A stretch of DNA of 24,223 bases from Comamonadaceae bacterium (GCA_947455585.1 CANGOY010000002.1:1-24223), one strand, 5' to 3'; shown: positions 1 to 7,593, numbered from the stretch's first letter. The notes: generated by a model from the sequence alone, not told the origin. Numbers and translations are program-made.

Positions 1-361
1 CACGCAAGAGCTGCTGGCTCGCATCCGTGCGGTGCTGCGCCGCCGCGCGCCTGAGCAAGCCAGTGATGTGGTGCGCATTGGTGGTTTGCAGTTGGACGGC
101 TCGACACACCGTGTCAGCTTCAACGATCAAGGCATCAAGCTGGGCCCCACAGAATTTAAATTGCTCAATTATTTGATGCACCACGCCGAGCGCGTGCACA
201 GCCGCAGCCAGCTGCTGGATCGCGTGTGGGGCGACCATGTGTTCATCGAAGAACGTACGGTCGACGTCCACGTCAAGCGCTTGCGCGAAGCTTTGGGCGA
301 GGCGGGCAGCATGGTGGAAACCGTGCGTGGCGTAGGATACAGAATCACCCATCAGATCTAA
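1..361 (+). CDS. phoB: Phosphate regulon response regulator PhoB, C-terminal part (5' end outside window)
   Basis: This is the DNA-binding half of an OmpR/PhoB-family response regulator. The reading frame is open from base 2 to the TAA at 359-361, so the gene begins upstream of the window. The visible 119 residues start at the end of the receiver domain (TQELLARIRAVLRRR, the usual last helix and linker) and continue into a complete winged-helix domain. The transactivation loop and recognition helix are recognisable (GPTEFKLLNYL, then SRSQLLDRVWG and RTVDVHVKRLREAL). PhoB phosphorylated by PhoR binds Pho boxes and activates phosphate-starvation genes. phoR follows 18 bp downstream, and several Pho boxes occur later in the window, which supports PhoB over another OmpR-family paralogue. 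Confidence 0.93.
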   Translation, partial: TQELLARIRAVLRRRAPEQASDVVRIGGLQLDGSTHRVSFNDQGIKLGPTEFKLLNYLMHHAERVHSRSQLLDRVWGDHVFIEERTVDVHVKRLREALGEAGSMVETVRGVGYRITHQI

Positions 362-379
362 AACCGATGCAAGGTTCCC

Positions 380-1729
380 GTGATTAGTCGCTTTCTTTCG
401 TTTCTCTCCCTGTTAGCTTTTGGCGCCGCGATTGGTTTTTCGTGGGCCGTCATGGGGGATAAGCAGCCGCAATCACTGTATTTGTTGTTAGGTGCTTTGC
501 TAGCCGGTTTGGCCTGGATGTTGATCGACGCATGGCGTGGCTACCGCGTGCGCTCATGGCTGCGCCACGGCGATTTGGCGATGGCCCCACAGATGTCGGG
601 TTGGTGGGGTGTGGTTTTAGACCGCGCCCGCAAATTGCTACGCGATCGTGAGCGCAGCATCGACGCTGGCGAGCAGCGGCACAAAGATTTCTTGTCTGCC
701 ATTCAGGCTTCACCCAATGGGGTGGTCATGCTCGATGCCAATGCACAGATCGAGTGGTGCAACCAAACCGCTGCAACGCATCTAGGCATTCATCCCGAGC
801 GTGATGTTATGCAACGTGTGGGTAATTTGCTGCGCGACCCCGTGTTTACGGCCTACATGGCCGTTGAACAACCCGTGGAGCCTGTGGTGATGGCCGGTTT
901 CAGACACCGCATGGAGCGCCCCGTGCGCATCTCGGTTCAACGCCACCGCTATGGTGAAGGCAAGCAGCTGTTGCTCACCCGTGATGTCACGATGTTGGAG
1001 CAAGCCGAGGCCATGCGCCGTGACTTTGTGGCCAACGTCTCGCATGAAATTCGTACACCGCTCACCGTCATGTCGGGTTTTGTGGAGACGCTTCAAACCC
1101 TGGACTTGAATGCCGAAGAGCAAAAACGCTATTTGGGTTTGATGGCCATTCAAGCGGTGCGCATGCAGGGGCTGGTTGAAGATTTGTTGACCTTGTCGCG
1201 CTTGGAGGGTAGCCCAGTTCCTAGCAGTGTGAGTACCTTGCCATTGTCACGTTTGATGCAAGCGTGCGAGCTAGAGGCCCGTGGTTTGTCCGACACCATT
1301 TCGCAGGGGACACAACCTCAGAATATTCAGTTTGAAATCAATCCTTTGCTTGGCGAAGCTCAGCTCATTGGTGAGGCGCGCGAGTTGCAAAGTGCGGTTT
1401 CCAATTTGGTGAGCAATGCCGTGCGTTACACCCCAGCGGGCGGCAGCATTCATGTGTCGGTTGACCAAGGCGTGGATGGCAGTCTGTTGGTCGCTGTGCG
1501 CGACACTGGAGCAGGTATTGCTGCTGAACATTTGCCACGTTTGACCGAGCGTTTTTACCGTGTGGACCGCAGCCGTTCACGCGAATCAGGTGGTACCGGC
1601 CTTGGTTTGGCCATCGTCAAACATGTGATGCAACGCCACGGTGGCAGCTTGTCCATTACCAGCGAAGTGGGGCAGGGTTCGTGCTTCAAATTAATTTTTC
1701 CACACAATCGTTGGCGTCTCAACGCTTAA
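380..1729 (+). CDS. phoR: Phosphate regulon sensor histidine kinase PhoR
   Basis: PhoR is an inner-membrane histidine kinase that phosphorylates PhoB when phosphate is low. The 449-residue protein has two N-terminal hydrophobic segments (about 4-24 and 32-49) with almost no periplasmic loop, as in E. coli PhoR. A PAS domain follows (about 100-205), then the H-box around His222 (ANVSHEIRTPLT), an N-box (ELQSAVSNLVSNAVRYTP), and G-boxes DTGAGI and GGTGLGLAIV. The start is GTG at 380; the nearby ATG at 367 runs into a stop after six codons. It forms an operon with phoB. Its 3' end overlaps the convergent small gene at 1726-1959 by 4 bp. Confidence 0.95.
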   Translation: MISRFLSFLSLLAFGAAIGFSWAVMGDKQPQSLYLLLGALLAGLAWMLIDAWRGYRVRSWLRHGDLAMAPQMSGWWGVVLDRARKLLRDRERSIDAGEQRHKDFLSAIQASPNGVVMLDANAQIEWCNQTAATHLGIHPERDVMQRVGNLLRDPVFTAYMAVEQPVEPVVMAGFRHRMERPVRISVQRHRYGEGKQLLLTRDVTMLEQAEAMRRDFVANVSHEIRTPLTVMSGFVETLQTLDLNAEEQKRYLGLMAIQAVRMQGLVEDLLTLSRLEGSPVPSSVSTLPLSRLMQACELEARGLSDTISQGTQPQNIQFEINPLLGEAQLIGEARELQSAVSNLVSNAVRYTPAGGSIHVSVDQGVDGSLLVAVRDTGAGIAAEHLPRLTERFYRVDRSRSRESGGTGLGLAIVKHVMQRHGGSLSITSEVGQGSCFKLIFPHNRWRLNA

Positions 1730-1959
1730 GCAGGCACCACGCGACACTCGCCGCAAAAGAAGTGGTTGGCATTTAAAAATCGACGAAATGAGCCACTGGC
1801 GCGTGGCTTGTGTTTGCTGCATTTGATGCAGCTCATCATTTCACCCGTTCTTCCAGTGCCTTCGAACGGCGAGCCATTTTTCTTATGGCTATAGCGCAAG
1901 CCGTCGTCTTTGATTTCAGAGTTTTCGTGTTTGTGATAAGTCATGACAGTAGCTTTCAT
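1726..1959 (-). CDS. Small protein with two CxxC motifs (putative zinc ribbon), unknown function
   Basis: I do not recognise a named family. The 77-residue protein has a polar, charged N-terminal half and a C-terminal half with CIKC and CGEC separated by about 21 residues, spaced like a zinc ribbon. The Lys/Arg-rich segment between them (KHKPRASGSFRR) could contact nucleic acid or an acidic partner. The start at 1959 shares one base with the stop of the upstream corA-like gene (TAATG), which suggests translational coupling. An internal ATG five codons later (MTYHKHEN) is an alternative start; neither has a clear Shine-Dalgarno. It is probably the last gene of a dgkA-corA-like-zinc ribbon operon. 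Confidence 0.7.
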   Translation of the reverse strand: MKATVMTYHKHENSEIKDDGLRYSHKKNGSPFEGTGRTGEMMSCIKCSKHKPRASGSFRRFLNANHFFCGECRVVPA

Positions 1960-3251
1960 TATTTTTTTAGACGACGCTTTTCAAAATGCTTGAGCAGCAC
2001 ATAAGTGATCAGCCCGATAAAAGAGGAGCCAAGTAAAAAACCACCGTAAGCCAGCGGCCAAGGCGTGCCCTCGGTCATCATTGAAAACTCGGACATACCA
2101 CCCACGCCTGCCAAGATGTTGATAGGCATGAACACGACACTGAACACGGTCAATTGGTTCACGCGTTTGTTTTGGTTGATGTTGATGAAACCAATCGTGG
2201 CATCCATCAAAAAGTTGATCTTGTCGAAGAGAAATGCTGTGTGGCTATTCAAGGAGTCAATGTTGCGCAAAATTTGTTTGGCATCATCAATTTGATTTGA
2301 TGTCAGCAAGCGGCCGCGCATCAAAAAGCTCAAGGCGCGTTGGGTGTCCAAAATATTGCTGCGAATACGACCGTTTTGGTCTTCCTCCTCGGCAATGTCC
2401 GCCAGAATGCCTGCGGCCTCTTGGTCGGTGATGGCTTCACTCAGCACATGTCGGCCCACCACCCCCAGCTTGGCGTAAATGTTTTCAAGCGAGTCAGCTG
2501 ATACCTCTACATCGGCACCGTAAAGGTCTAACAACAAGTCGATGCAGTCCGTCACATAGCCGGGTTGTGTGAGCGCTCGACGGCGTTGCAAGCGAAAGAC
2601 GGACAGCTCTTCATTGCGCAGTGAAAACAAAACGCCACCATGCAAGATGAAAGCGACGGGTACGCTTTTGGAGTTGCCTTCACGATCAAACAAGAAGTTC
2701 GAGTGCAGGTGGATGTCGTCGTTTTCTTCCACATGAAAACGTGCACTCACCTCAAGATCAGTGGCTTCAATTGGGTCAGGTAACTCAACGCCGAAGTGTG
2801 AGCCGACAAAGATGCGTTCAGCCTTGGTAGAGTTGATCAAGTCAACCCAAATCGGCTTGGCACCCTCTAGGTCTTTGCGGCCAGAAATGGGTAAGTTTTT
2901 AAGTCGTCCGTCATTTAGTTCGTAGACATTGATTTTGCTGTCTTCAAAACCTGGCTGCCTGTCGCCAGCAATGGCGATGCGCCGCTCATCCGACATTTCC
3001 CACAACACATCGTTCTCACGCGCGCTGGGTAGTTTGCTCCACAACTTCTTGGCATCATCCATGGGTAGGGCGTCTAGGTAGCCGCCTAGTTCGGTTGAAC
3101 TTTGTTTGGCAATGAAGTTGAGCAGCTCGGCATCATGTTGCTTTTGCAACAAAGATTCGACAAAGTCATGCTTGTGCATTTGCTGACTGTGAACCATGCT
3201 GTCTACCAATTTTTGTTTGTTCAACATTTCGGTTAAATTTTTAAGTGACAT
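1959..3251 (-). CDS. CorA-family divalent cation transporter with GMS in place of the GMN signature
   Basis: The C-terminal 60 residues carry the two CorA membrane helices joined by a signature loop. The first helix (QLTVFSVVFMPINILAGVGGM) ends in GMS (residues 385-387 of 430) rather than the canonical GMN selectivity motif. The second helix precedes a basic tail (KHFEKRRLKK). The long soluble N-terminal part is predicted cytoplasmic. Around residues 30-75 a helical stretch (GGYLDALPMDDAKKLWSKLP) resembles the MgtE N-terminal domain; I infer this by eye only. I chose ATG 3251; a GTG at 3302 extends it by 17 residues but lacks a properly spaced ribosome site. The gene follows dgkA by 68 bp. 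Substrate (Mg, Co, Zn or other) is not assignable. Confidence 0.82.
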   Translation of the reverse strand: MSLKNLTEMLNKQKLVDSMVHSQQMHKHDFVESLLQKQHDAELLNFIAKQSSTELGGYLDALPMDDAKKLWSKLPSARENDVLWEMSDERRIAIAGDRQPGFEDSKINVYELNDGRLKNLPISGRKDLEGAKPIWVDLINSTKAERIFVGSHFGVELPDPIEATDLEVSARFHVEENDDIHLHSNFLFDREGNSKSVPVAFILHGGVLFSLRNEELSVFRLQRRRALTQPGYVTDCIDLLLDLYGADVEVSADSLENIYAKLGVVGRHVLSEAITDQEAAGILADIAEEEDQNGRIRSNILDTQRALSFLMRGRLLTSNQIDDAKQILRNIDSLNSHTAFLFDKINFLMDATIGFININQNKRVNQLTVFSVVFMPINILAGVGGMSEFSMMTEGTPWPLAYGGFLLGSSFIGLITYVLLKHFEKRRLKK

Positions 3252-3319
3252 GGCTAAGCAAAGGCTGTCGATGAGCGTGCAATGAAGCGCAAATATCTTC
3301 ACTCCATAGGATGACGTAT

Positions 3320-3715
3320 TTAAAGATATTGCGTAAATTTAAGTAACAAAGCGCTTAGCCAAATACCCATGCAAAACAAAATGCTCAGCAACACTGCGGC
3401 ACTGCCTAAGTCTTTGCAACGCTTGGAGAGGTCGTGCCACTGAGGGCCGACGCGATCGATGGCGGACTCAAGGCCCGTATTTAAGAGTTCGACTGTCAAA
3501 ACAAAGATGACCGATCCTGAAAGAAGTGAAATTTCAACCCAGTTGTTGCCTATGTAAAACGACAACGGGATCATTACGAGAGCAAGGTAAGCCTCTTGTC
3601 TAAATGCAGGCTCATGCATGGCTGCTTGCAGGCCTTGCATGGAGTAACCAAACGCATGGATGACGCGGTTCAGGCCGCGTCTTTGTTTTTGTAGGTTTTC
3701 ATGAATTTGGGTCAT
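3320..3715 (-). CDS. dgkA: Diacylglycerol kinase DgkA
   Basis: DgkA is a small trimeric inner-membrane kinase that converts diacylglycerol plus ATP into phosphatidate. The 131-residue product has an amphipathic N-terminus, three transmembrane helices and the family signature VELLNTGLESAIDR followed by KDLGSAAVLLS. This includes the glutamates equivalent to E. coli catalytic Glu69 and Glu76. The ATG at 3715 gives the usual family length; an upstream start at 3793 would add 26 residues crossing the promoter. A minus-strand Pho box lies just upstream, placing the likely transcription start within a few bases of the ATG. In this neighbourhood it may recycle diacylglycerol released by the PlcP-like enzyme at 9318. 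Confidence 0.93.
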   Translation of the reverse strand: MTQIHENLQKQRRGLNRVIHAFGYSMQGLQAAMHEPAFRQEAYLALVMIPLSFYIGNNWVEISLLSGSVIFVLTVELLNTGLESAIDRVGPQWHDLSKRCKDLGSAAVLLSILFCMGIWLSALLLKFTQYL

Positions 3716-3739
3716 CGTTGAATAATTTACAAAAGTTGT

Positions 3740-3757
3740 GTGACGCTGGTGTGACGT
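3740..3757 (-). promoter_or_regulatory. Pho box upstream of dgkA
   Basis: Read on the minus strand the site is ACGTCAC-ACCA-GCGTCAC, two 7-bp repeats spaced 11 bp apart. Ten bases downstream is a -10-like hexamer TAAATT (3729-3724), giving a predicted transcription start near 3717, only a few bases before the dgkA ATG at 3715. The repeats differ from the E. coli consensus CTGTCAT at positions 1-2, so this is a moderate match whose strength is the spacing. Confidence 0.6.
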
Positions 3758-3802
3758 CAGCTTCAGTAGTTCACGAAAGGATGTCGCGCGCAATCATTTC
3801 CT

Positions 3803-3853
3803 TTGTCACTGAATCTTCACACGACAGATTTACAGTTTTCACAATCTGTTCAC
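3803..3853 (+). promoter_or_regulatory. Tandem Pho box array upstream of the TRAP operon
   Basis: Matching heptamers sit at an 11-bp period: TTGTCAC (3803), TCTTCAC (3814), a degenerate unit (3825), TTTTCAC (3836) and TGTTCAC (3847). The first pair forms a standard PhoB site (TTGTCAC-TGAA-TCTTCAC). Exactly 10 bp after it lies TACAGT (3831-3836), a plausible -10. The predicted start near 3843 leaves a leader of about 35 nt before tatT. The second pair may bind further PhoB. Confidence 0.72.
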
Positions 3854-3877
3854 AGCCAACCCTACAGAGGTGTTCTT

Positions 3878-4756
3878 ATTTCTTACCATCGCTTGATACC
3901 TTTTTTAGTTTTTGCACTGTTGTTTTCAGGTTGTGCCGTGCGTCCCTTTGTGGTGGATCAAACAGCCCAGGCTTTATCTGGGAAAAGCATGTCCAGTGAA
4001 GATGATTTGCAACTGGCACGCGAGGCCAGTGCTTTTTATCTGAAGTTCTCCGAGTCGGTGCTGAAAGAAACGCCGGGTCATTTGAAATTGGCCGAGTCGG
4101 TGTCTGCGGGCTTCACACAATATGCCTACGCTTTCGTGGCGTTTGATGCTGAAAAGATAGATGCCCAAAGTCCTAAAGTGGCTGCGCAGATGCGTGAGCG
4201 AGCGGGGCGCATGTACGCCCGTGCGCACCGTCACGCCATGATGGCGCTAGAGCTCAGTCAACCTGGTTTTGCCGTCGCCTTGCGACAGGCGGACCCGAAA
4301 AATCAACCGCGCTTGACGCAGTCCCAACTACCGCTAGCGTATTGGGCTGCTGCATCTTTGGGGGGCTTGATTTCAATGTCCAAAGACGACCCAGATGTGG
4401 TGGCCGATCTGCCGTTGTCCATGCGCTTGGCTGAGCTGGCTTGGCAAGTCGACCCTACGTATGGGCAAGGTGCTCTGGCCAGTTTGATGGGCACCTTGGA
4501 GGGGGCCAAAGTGGGGGGCTCGCGCCAAAAAGCGCAGGCCTATTACGACCAAGCGATTGATTTAAGCAAGGGCCTAGAAGCGGGGCCATTTGTGGCCAAA
4601 GCAGAAGGCGTGGCTTTACCCGCTGAAGACCGAAAACAGTTTGAGCAGTTGTTGAACCAAGCGATTGACATCAGCCAACAGCACCGCAGTTTGCAAAACG
4701 AAGTGATGCGCGAGCGTGCGCAGTGGTTGCTCTCATCCGTCGATGATCTTTTTTGA
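3878..4756 (+). CDS. tatT: TatT-type lipoprotein, TRAP transporter T component
   Basis: This resembles the T component of TRAP transporters, a helical TPR-like periplasmic lipoprotein known from Treponema pallidum TatT, where it associates with the substrate-binding P subunit. A short signal peptide (SYHRLIPFLVFALLFSGC) ends in a lipobox Cys at about residue 19. The rest is helical, with family-typical stretches SQLPLAYWAAASLGGLISMSKD and GGSRQKAQAYYDQAIDLSKG. Start choice is unusual: no ATG or GTG is in frame near the signal peptide. An ATT at 3878 has AGAGG (3866-3870) seven bases upstream; TTG 3893 and TTG 3803 are worse, the latter lying inside the Pho box. tatP follows after 9 bp. Confidence 0.8.
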   Translation: MSYHRLIPFLVFALLFSGCAVRPFVVDQTAQALSGKSMSSEDDLQLAREASAFYLKFSESVLKETPGHLKLAESVSAGFTQYAYAFVAFDAEKIDAQSPKVAAQMRERAGRMYARAHRHAMMALELSQPGFAVALRQADPKNQPRLTQSQLPLAYWAAASLGGLISMSKDDPDVVADLPLSMRLAELAWQVDPTYGQGALASLMGTLEGAKVGGSRQKAQAYYDQAIDLSKGLEAGPFVAKAEGVALPAEDRKQFEQLLNQAIDISQQHRSLQNEVMRERAQWLLSSVDDLF

Positions 4757-4765
4757 AAGCTGTGA

Positions 4766-5791
4766 ATGTCTAAATTATTGAAATCTTGTTTGCAAGTGTG
4801 CGTGGCCGTAAGTTTGTTGTGCGCGCAATCCGCATCTTGGTCAGCGCCTGACAAGCAGTTGCGCTTGGGCACCTTGGCCCCTAAAAATTCGCTGTACCAC
4901 CGCCAGCTGATGGAGATTGGTGAAGCATGGCGTGCAGCGCAAGGCGGCAACGCCAAGTTTGTGGTGTACCCCGATGGCAGCCAAGGCGGTGAGACTGAGT
5001 TGGCACGTCGCATGCGTATTGGTCAGTTGCAAGGTGCGCTGCTGTCGGTGGTGGGTTTGCGCGAAATTGAGCCATCGATTGCGGCTTTGCAATCGATGCC
5101 GTTGCTGTTCAAAACATGGGACGAGGTGGACTATGTGCGCGAAAAAATGCGTCCTGCGATGGAGAAAAAGTTTTTAGACAAAGGCTTCGTGGTGTTGGCG
5201 TGGGGTGATGCGGGTTGGGTGCGTTTCTTTTCGAAAGATCCTGCCTTCAAGCCTGAGGACTATCAAAAGATGAAATTCTTTGCATGGGGTGGCGAAGCTG
5301 ACCAGCAAGAAATCATGAAGAGCATGGGCTACACGCCTGTGCCACTAGAGACCAGTGACATCTTGCCTTCGGTGCAAACCGGCATGATCAACGTGGTGCC
5401 CTCAACGCCTTACTTTGCCTTGGCCAGCCAGGTCTACACCATGGCGCCCAACATGTTGGAAATCAATTGGGCGCCCATTGTGGGGGCCTTGGTGGTGACC
5501 AAAAAATCTTGGGATGACATGACACCCGAAACGCAGGCGGCTGTGCGTGTGGCCAGCGACAAGGCCGGTGCACAAATTCGCACCAAAGCCCGCCAAGAAG
5601 TGGAGGAGGCGGTGGACGCCATGAAAAAACGTGGCTTGGTGGTGAACAAACCCAACGCCGAGCAAATGCGTGCATGGAACGACTTGGCTGAAAAACTGTA
5701 CCCACGTATTCGGGGCACCCTGGTACCCGCTGAAACTTTTGATGAAGTGTTCCGTCACCTCAAGGCTTACCGCGCAGGAAAAACCAAATGA
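4766..5791 (+). CDS. tatP: TRAP transporter substrate-binding protein (DctP/TatP family)
   Basis: This is the periplasmic substrate-binding subunit of a TRAP transporter, 341 residues, with a Sec signal peptide probably cleaved after SASWSA (residues 22-27). The mature start KQLRLGTLAPKNSLYH and the conserved core GDAGWVRFFSK contain the family's binding arginine, here Arg153, which usually clamps a carboxylate. QTGMINVVPSTPYFAL is a typical DctP hinge segment. It lies between the T component and the fused permease. Its stop overlaps the permease start as ATGA, so all three are one translationally coupled operon. The ligand cannot be predicted; Pho-box control suggests relevance to phosphate starvation. 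Confidence 0.9.
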   Translation: MSKLLKSCLQVCVAVSLLCAQSASWSAPDKQLRLGTLAPKNSLYHRQLMEIGEAWRAAQGGNAKFVVYPDGSQGGETELARRMRIGQLQGALLSVVGLREIEPSIAALQSMPLLFKTWDEVDYVREKMRPAMEKKFLDKGFVVLAWGDAGWVRFFSKDPAFKPEDYQKMKFFAWGGEADQQEIMKSMGYTPVPLETSDILPSVQTGMINVVPSTPYFALASQVYTMAPNMLEINWAPIVGALVVTKKSWDDMTPETQAAVRVASDKAGAQIRTKARQEVEEAVDAMKKRGLVVNKPNAEQMRAWNDLAEKLYPRIRGTLVPAETFDEVFRHLKAYRAGKTK

Positions 5792-7593
5792 TGGCTCGAC
5801 TGCTGCGTGGCCTGACACAAGCCGACATATGGCTTGCTGGGATGGCGTTGGTCTTGATGGCCTTGATTCCTTTGATCGAAATTGTGTCGCGCCCCATGAT
5901 GGGCAAAGGCATTGATAACGCACCCGTGGTGGTGCAGCACTTGGGGTTGCTGATGGCTATGGCCGGTGCGATTGCCGCTGAGCGCTTTGGCCACCTGACC
6001 AGCTTGGGGGTGATGTTGCCGCGCTTCTATGCCGTAGGTCAGCTGGGTGCAGCGGCGGTGTGTGGTGTGTTGGCCTGGGCCAGTGGCCAGCTGGTGCTGA
6101 GCGAAATGTCGGCCGAGCAAATATTGGCTTATGGCATTCCTGTGTGGTGGTTTGAAGCGGCCATGCCTTTGGGCTTTGCCTGTTTGGCATGCAAGTTGGG
6201 TGCACGTTGCAGCACGCAGTGGCACTTGAAGTTGGCAGGGGCTTGCATGTCGCCCTTGTTGGGCGCGTGGCTGGCTTTCAGCTTTGATGGCCAATCATTG
6301 CCACTGTGGCCTTGGGTGATAGGGCTGATGTTGTTGCTGTCGTTTGGTGCACCCATCTTTGCAGTCTTGGGCGGCTTGGCGTTGGCCTTGTTTTGGCAAG
6401 ACGGTTTGCCACTGGCGTCCATCGCTTTGTCGCATTACCAAATCACGGTGAACCCCTCACTGCCTGCGTTGCCACTGTTCACTTTGGCTGGACTTATCTT
6501 TGCGGGCACAGGTGCTGCGCAGCGGTTGGGTGCTGTGTTTGTCGCCCTGTTCGGCGGTGGTCAAGCAGGCACCGTGATTGCTGCCACCGTGTTGTGTTCA
6601 TGTTTCACCGCTTTCACAGGTGGCAGTGGCGTGACCATCCTTGCTTTGGGTGGCTTGCTGTTGCCGCTGTTGCAAGGTGTGGGCTATCCCGAACGCAAGG
6701 GCATCAGTTTGATTACCAGTGCCAGCGCCCTCGGCGTTTTATTGGCCCCGTCCGTGCCACTCATCATGTACGCCATCATTGCGCGTGTGCCTATCAACAC
6801 CATGTTCTTGGCGGGCATCGTGCCTGCAGTGGTGATGGTGGTGTGCTTGCTCATTTTTGGTGGCTACTTGCGCCAAGACGTGGTTCGTTCAGAGCGAAGC
6901 GAGCGAACCACGTTCAGCATGCATGCCTTACGTGATGCGGCTTGGCACGCCAAGTGGGAGCTGTTGGCGCCCGTGGTGGCCATTGGTTCTTTGGGCAGTG
7001 GTTTGGCTACGCCGACCGAAAGTGCTGCGCTTACGGCCATTTATGCAGTGCTCACGCAAGCGTGGGCACATCGTGAGTTAGGCGCTAAGAAGTTCGGTGC
7101 GTGCTTATCGCAATGCACCCAAATCATTGGCGGCGTGATGTTGATTTTGGGCATGGCGTTGGGCTTGACCAACTACTTGGTGGATGCCGGTATTCCAGAC
7201 TTGGCCACTGAGTGGGTGCAAAGCGTCACGCAAAACAAGTGGGTGTTTTTGTTGGCACTCAATGTGTTCTTGTTTGCCGCTGGGGCGTTGATGGAAATCT
7301 ATGCCGCCATTGTGGTGTTGGTTCCCTTGTTGTTGCCTTTGGCCACCAGCTACGGCATTGACCCCGTGCACTTTGGCATCATCTTTTTGGCCAATATGGA
7401 AATGGGCTTTTTGTGTCCCCCCGCTGGTATGAACATTTACTTTGCGTCTGCGGTGTTCAAGCAACCGATTCGCACAGTCGCTACTTCTGTGGCCCCTGCG
7501 TTGGTGTCCATCTTTGTAGGCACATTGCTAATCTCTTGGCTTCCATTGCTGGCCACTGGTTTGCCCCGTTGGGTGGCAACGCTTATGCGTTGA
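5788..7593 (+). CDS. tatQM: Fused TRAP transporter permease, DctQ-DctM (TatQM)
   Basis: This 601-residue membrane protein joins the small DctQ subunit (about residues 1-165, four helices) to the large DctM subunit (about 170-601). The M part shows typical motifs: PALPLFTLAGLIFAGTG, FTGGSGVTILALGGLLLPLL, ASALGVLLAPSVPLIMYAI, GSGLATPTESAALTAIYA, and a C-terminal NMEMGFLCPPAGMNIY. The M subunit imports substrate with sodium while Q assists. A separate-gene arrangement is commoner; the T-P-QM order matches Treponema pallidum. The ATG at 5788 overlaps tatP by 4 bp. A cytoplasmic-loop segment (VVRSERSERTTF) is encoded by a perfect 9-bp inverted repeat. The 3' end overlaps olsA by 11 bp, convergently. 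Confidence 0.92.
   Translation: MMARLLRGLTQADIWLAGMALVLMALIPLIEIVSRPMMGKGIDNAPVVVQHLGLLMAMAGAIAAERFGHLTSLGVMLPRFYAVGQLGAAAVCGVLAWASGQLVLSEMSAEQILAYGIPVWWFEAAMPLGFACLACKLGARCSTQWHLKLAGACMSPLLGAWLAFSFDGQSLPLWPWVIGLMLLLSFGAPIFAVLGGLALALFWQDGLPLASIALSHYQITVNPSLPALPLFTLAGLIFAGTGAAQRLGAVFVALFGGGQAGTVIAATVLCSCFTAFTGGSGVTILALGGLLLPLLQGVGYPERKGISLITSASALGVLLAPSVPLIMYAIIARVPINTMFLAGIVPAVVMVVCLLIFGGYLRQDVVRSERSERTTFSMHALRDAAWHAKWELLAPVVAIGSLGSGLATPTESAALTAIYAVLTQAWAHRELGAKKFGACLSQCTQIIGGVMLILGMALGLTNYLVDAGIPDLATEWVQSVTQNKWVFLLALNVFLFAAGALMEIYAAIVVLVPLLLPLATSYGIDPVHFGIIFLANMEMGFLCPPAGMNIYFASAVFKQPIRTVATSVAPALVSIFVGTLLISWLPLLATGLPRWVATLMR
6879..6912. repeat. Palindromic element inside the DctM coding region
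   Basis: CGTGGTTCG (6879-6887) is followed by its perfect complement CGAACCACG (6904-6912). Three further pairs (TTC with GAG, one wobble) make a 12-bp stem with the 10-nt loop AGAGCGAAGC. It stays in frame and encodes a charged loop segment (VVRSERSERTT). It resembles small palindromic repeats dispersed in some proteobacterial genomes, but only one copy is in the window. Confidence 0.55.

Noticed and set aside
3803..3877. N-terminal extension of tatT from a TTG at 3803
   Set aside because: The TTG lies inside the Pho box and before the predicted transcript start, has no ribosome site, and would bury the lipoprotein signal peptide behind 25 polar residues.
5402..6294. Long minus-strand ORFs opposite tatP and tatQM (173 and 175 residues)
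   Set aside because: Antisense shadows of strongly coding plus-strand genes; no recognisable domains or ribosome sites.
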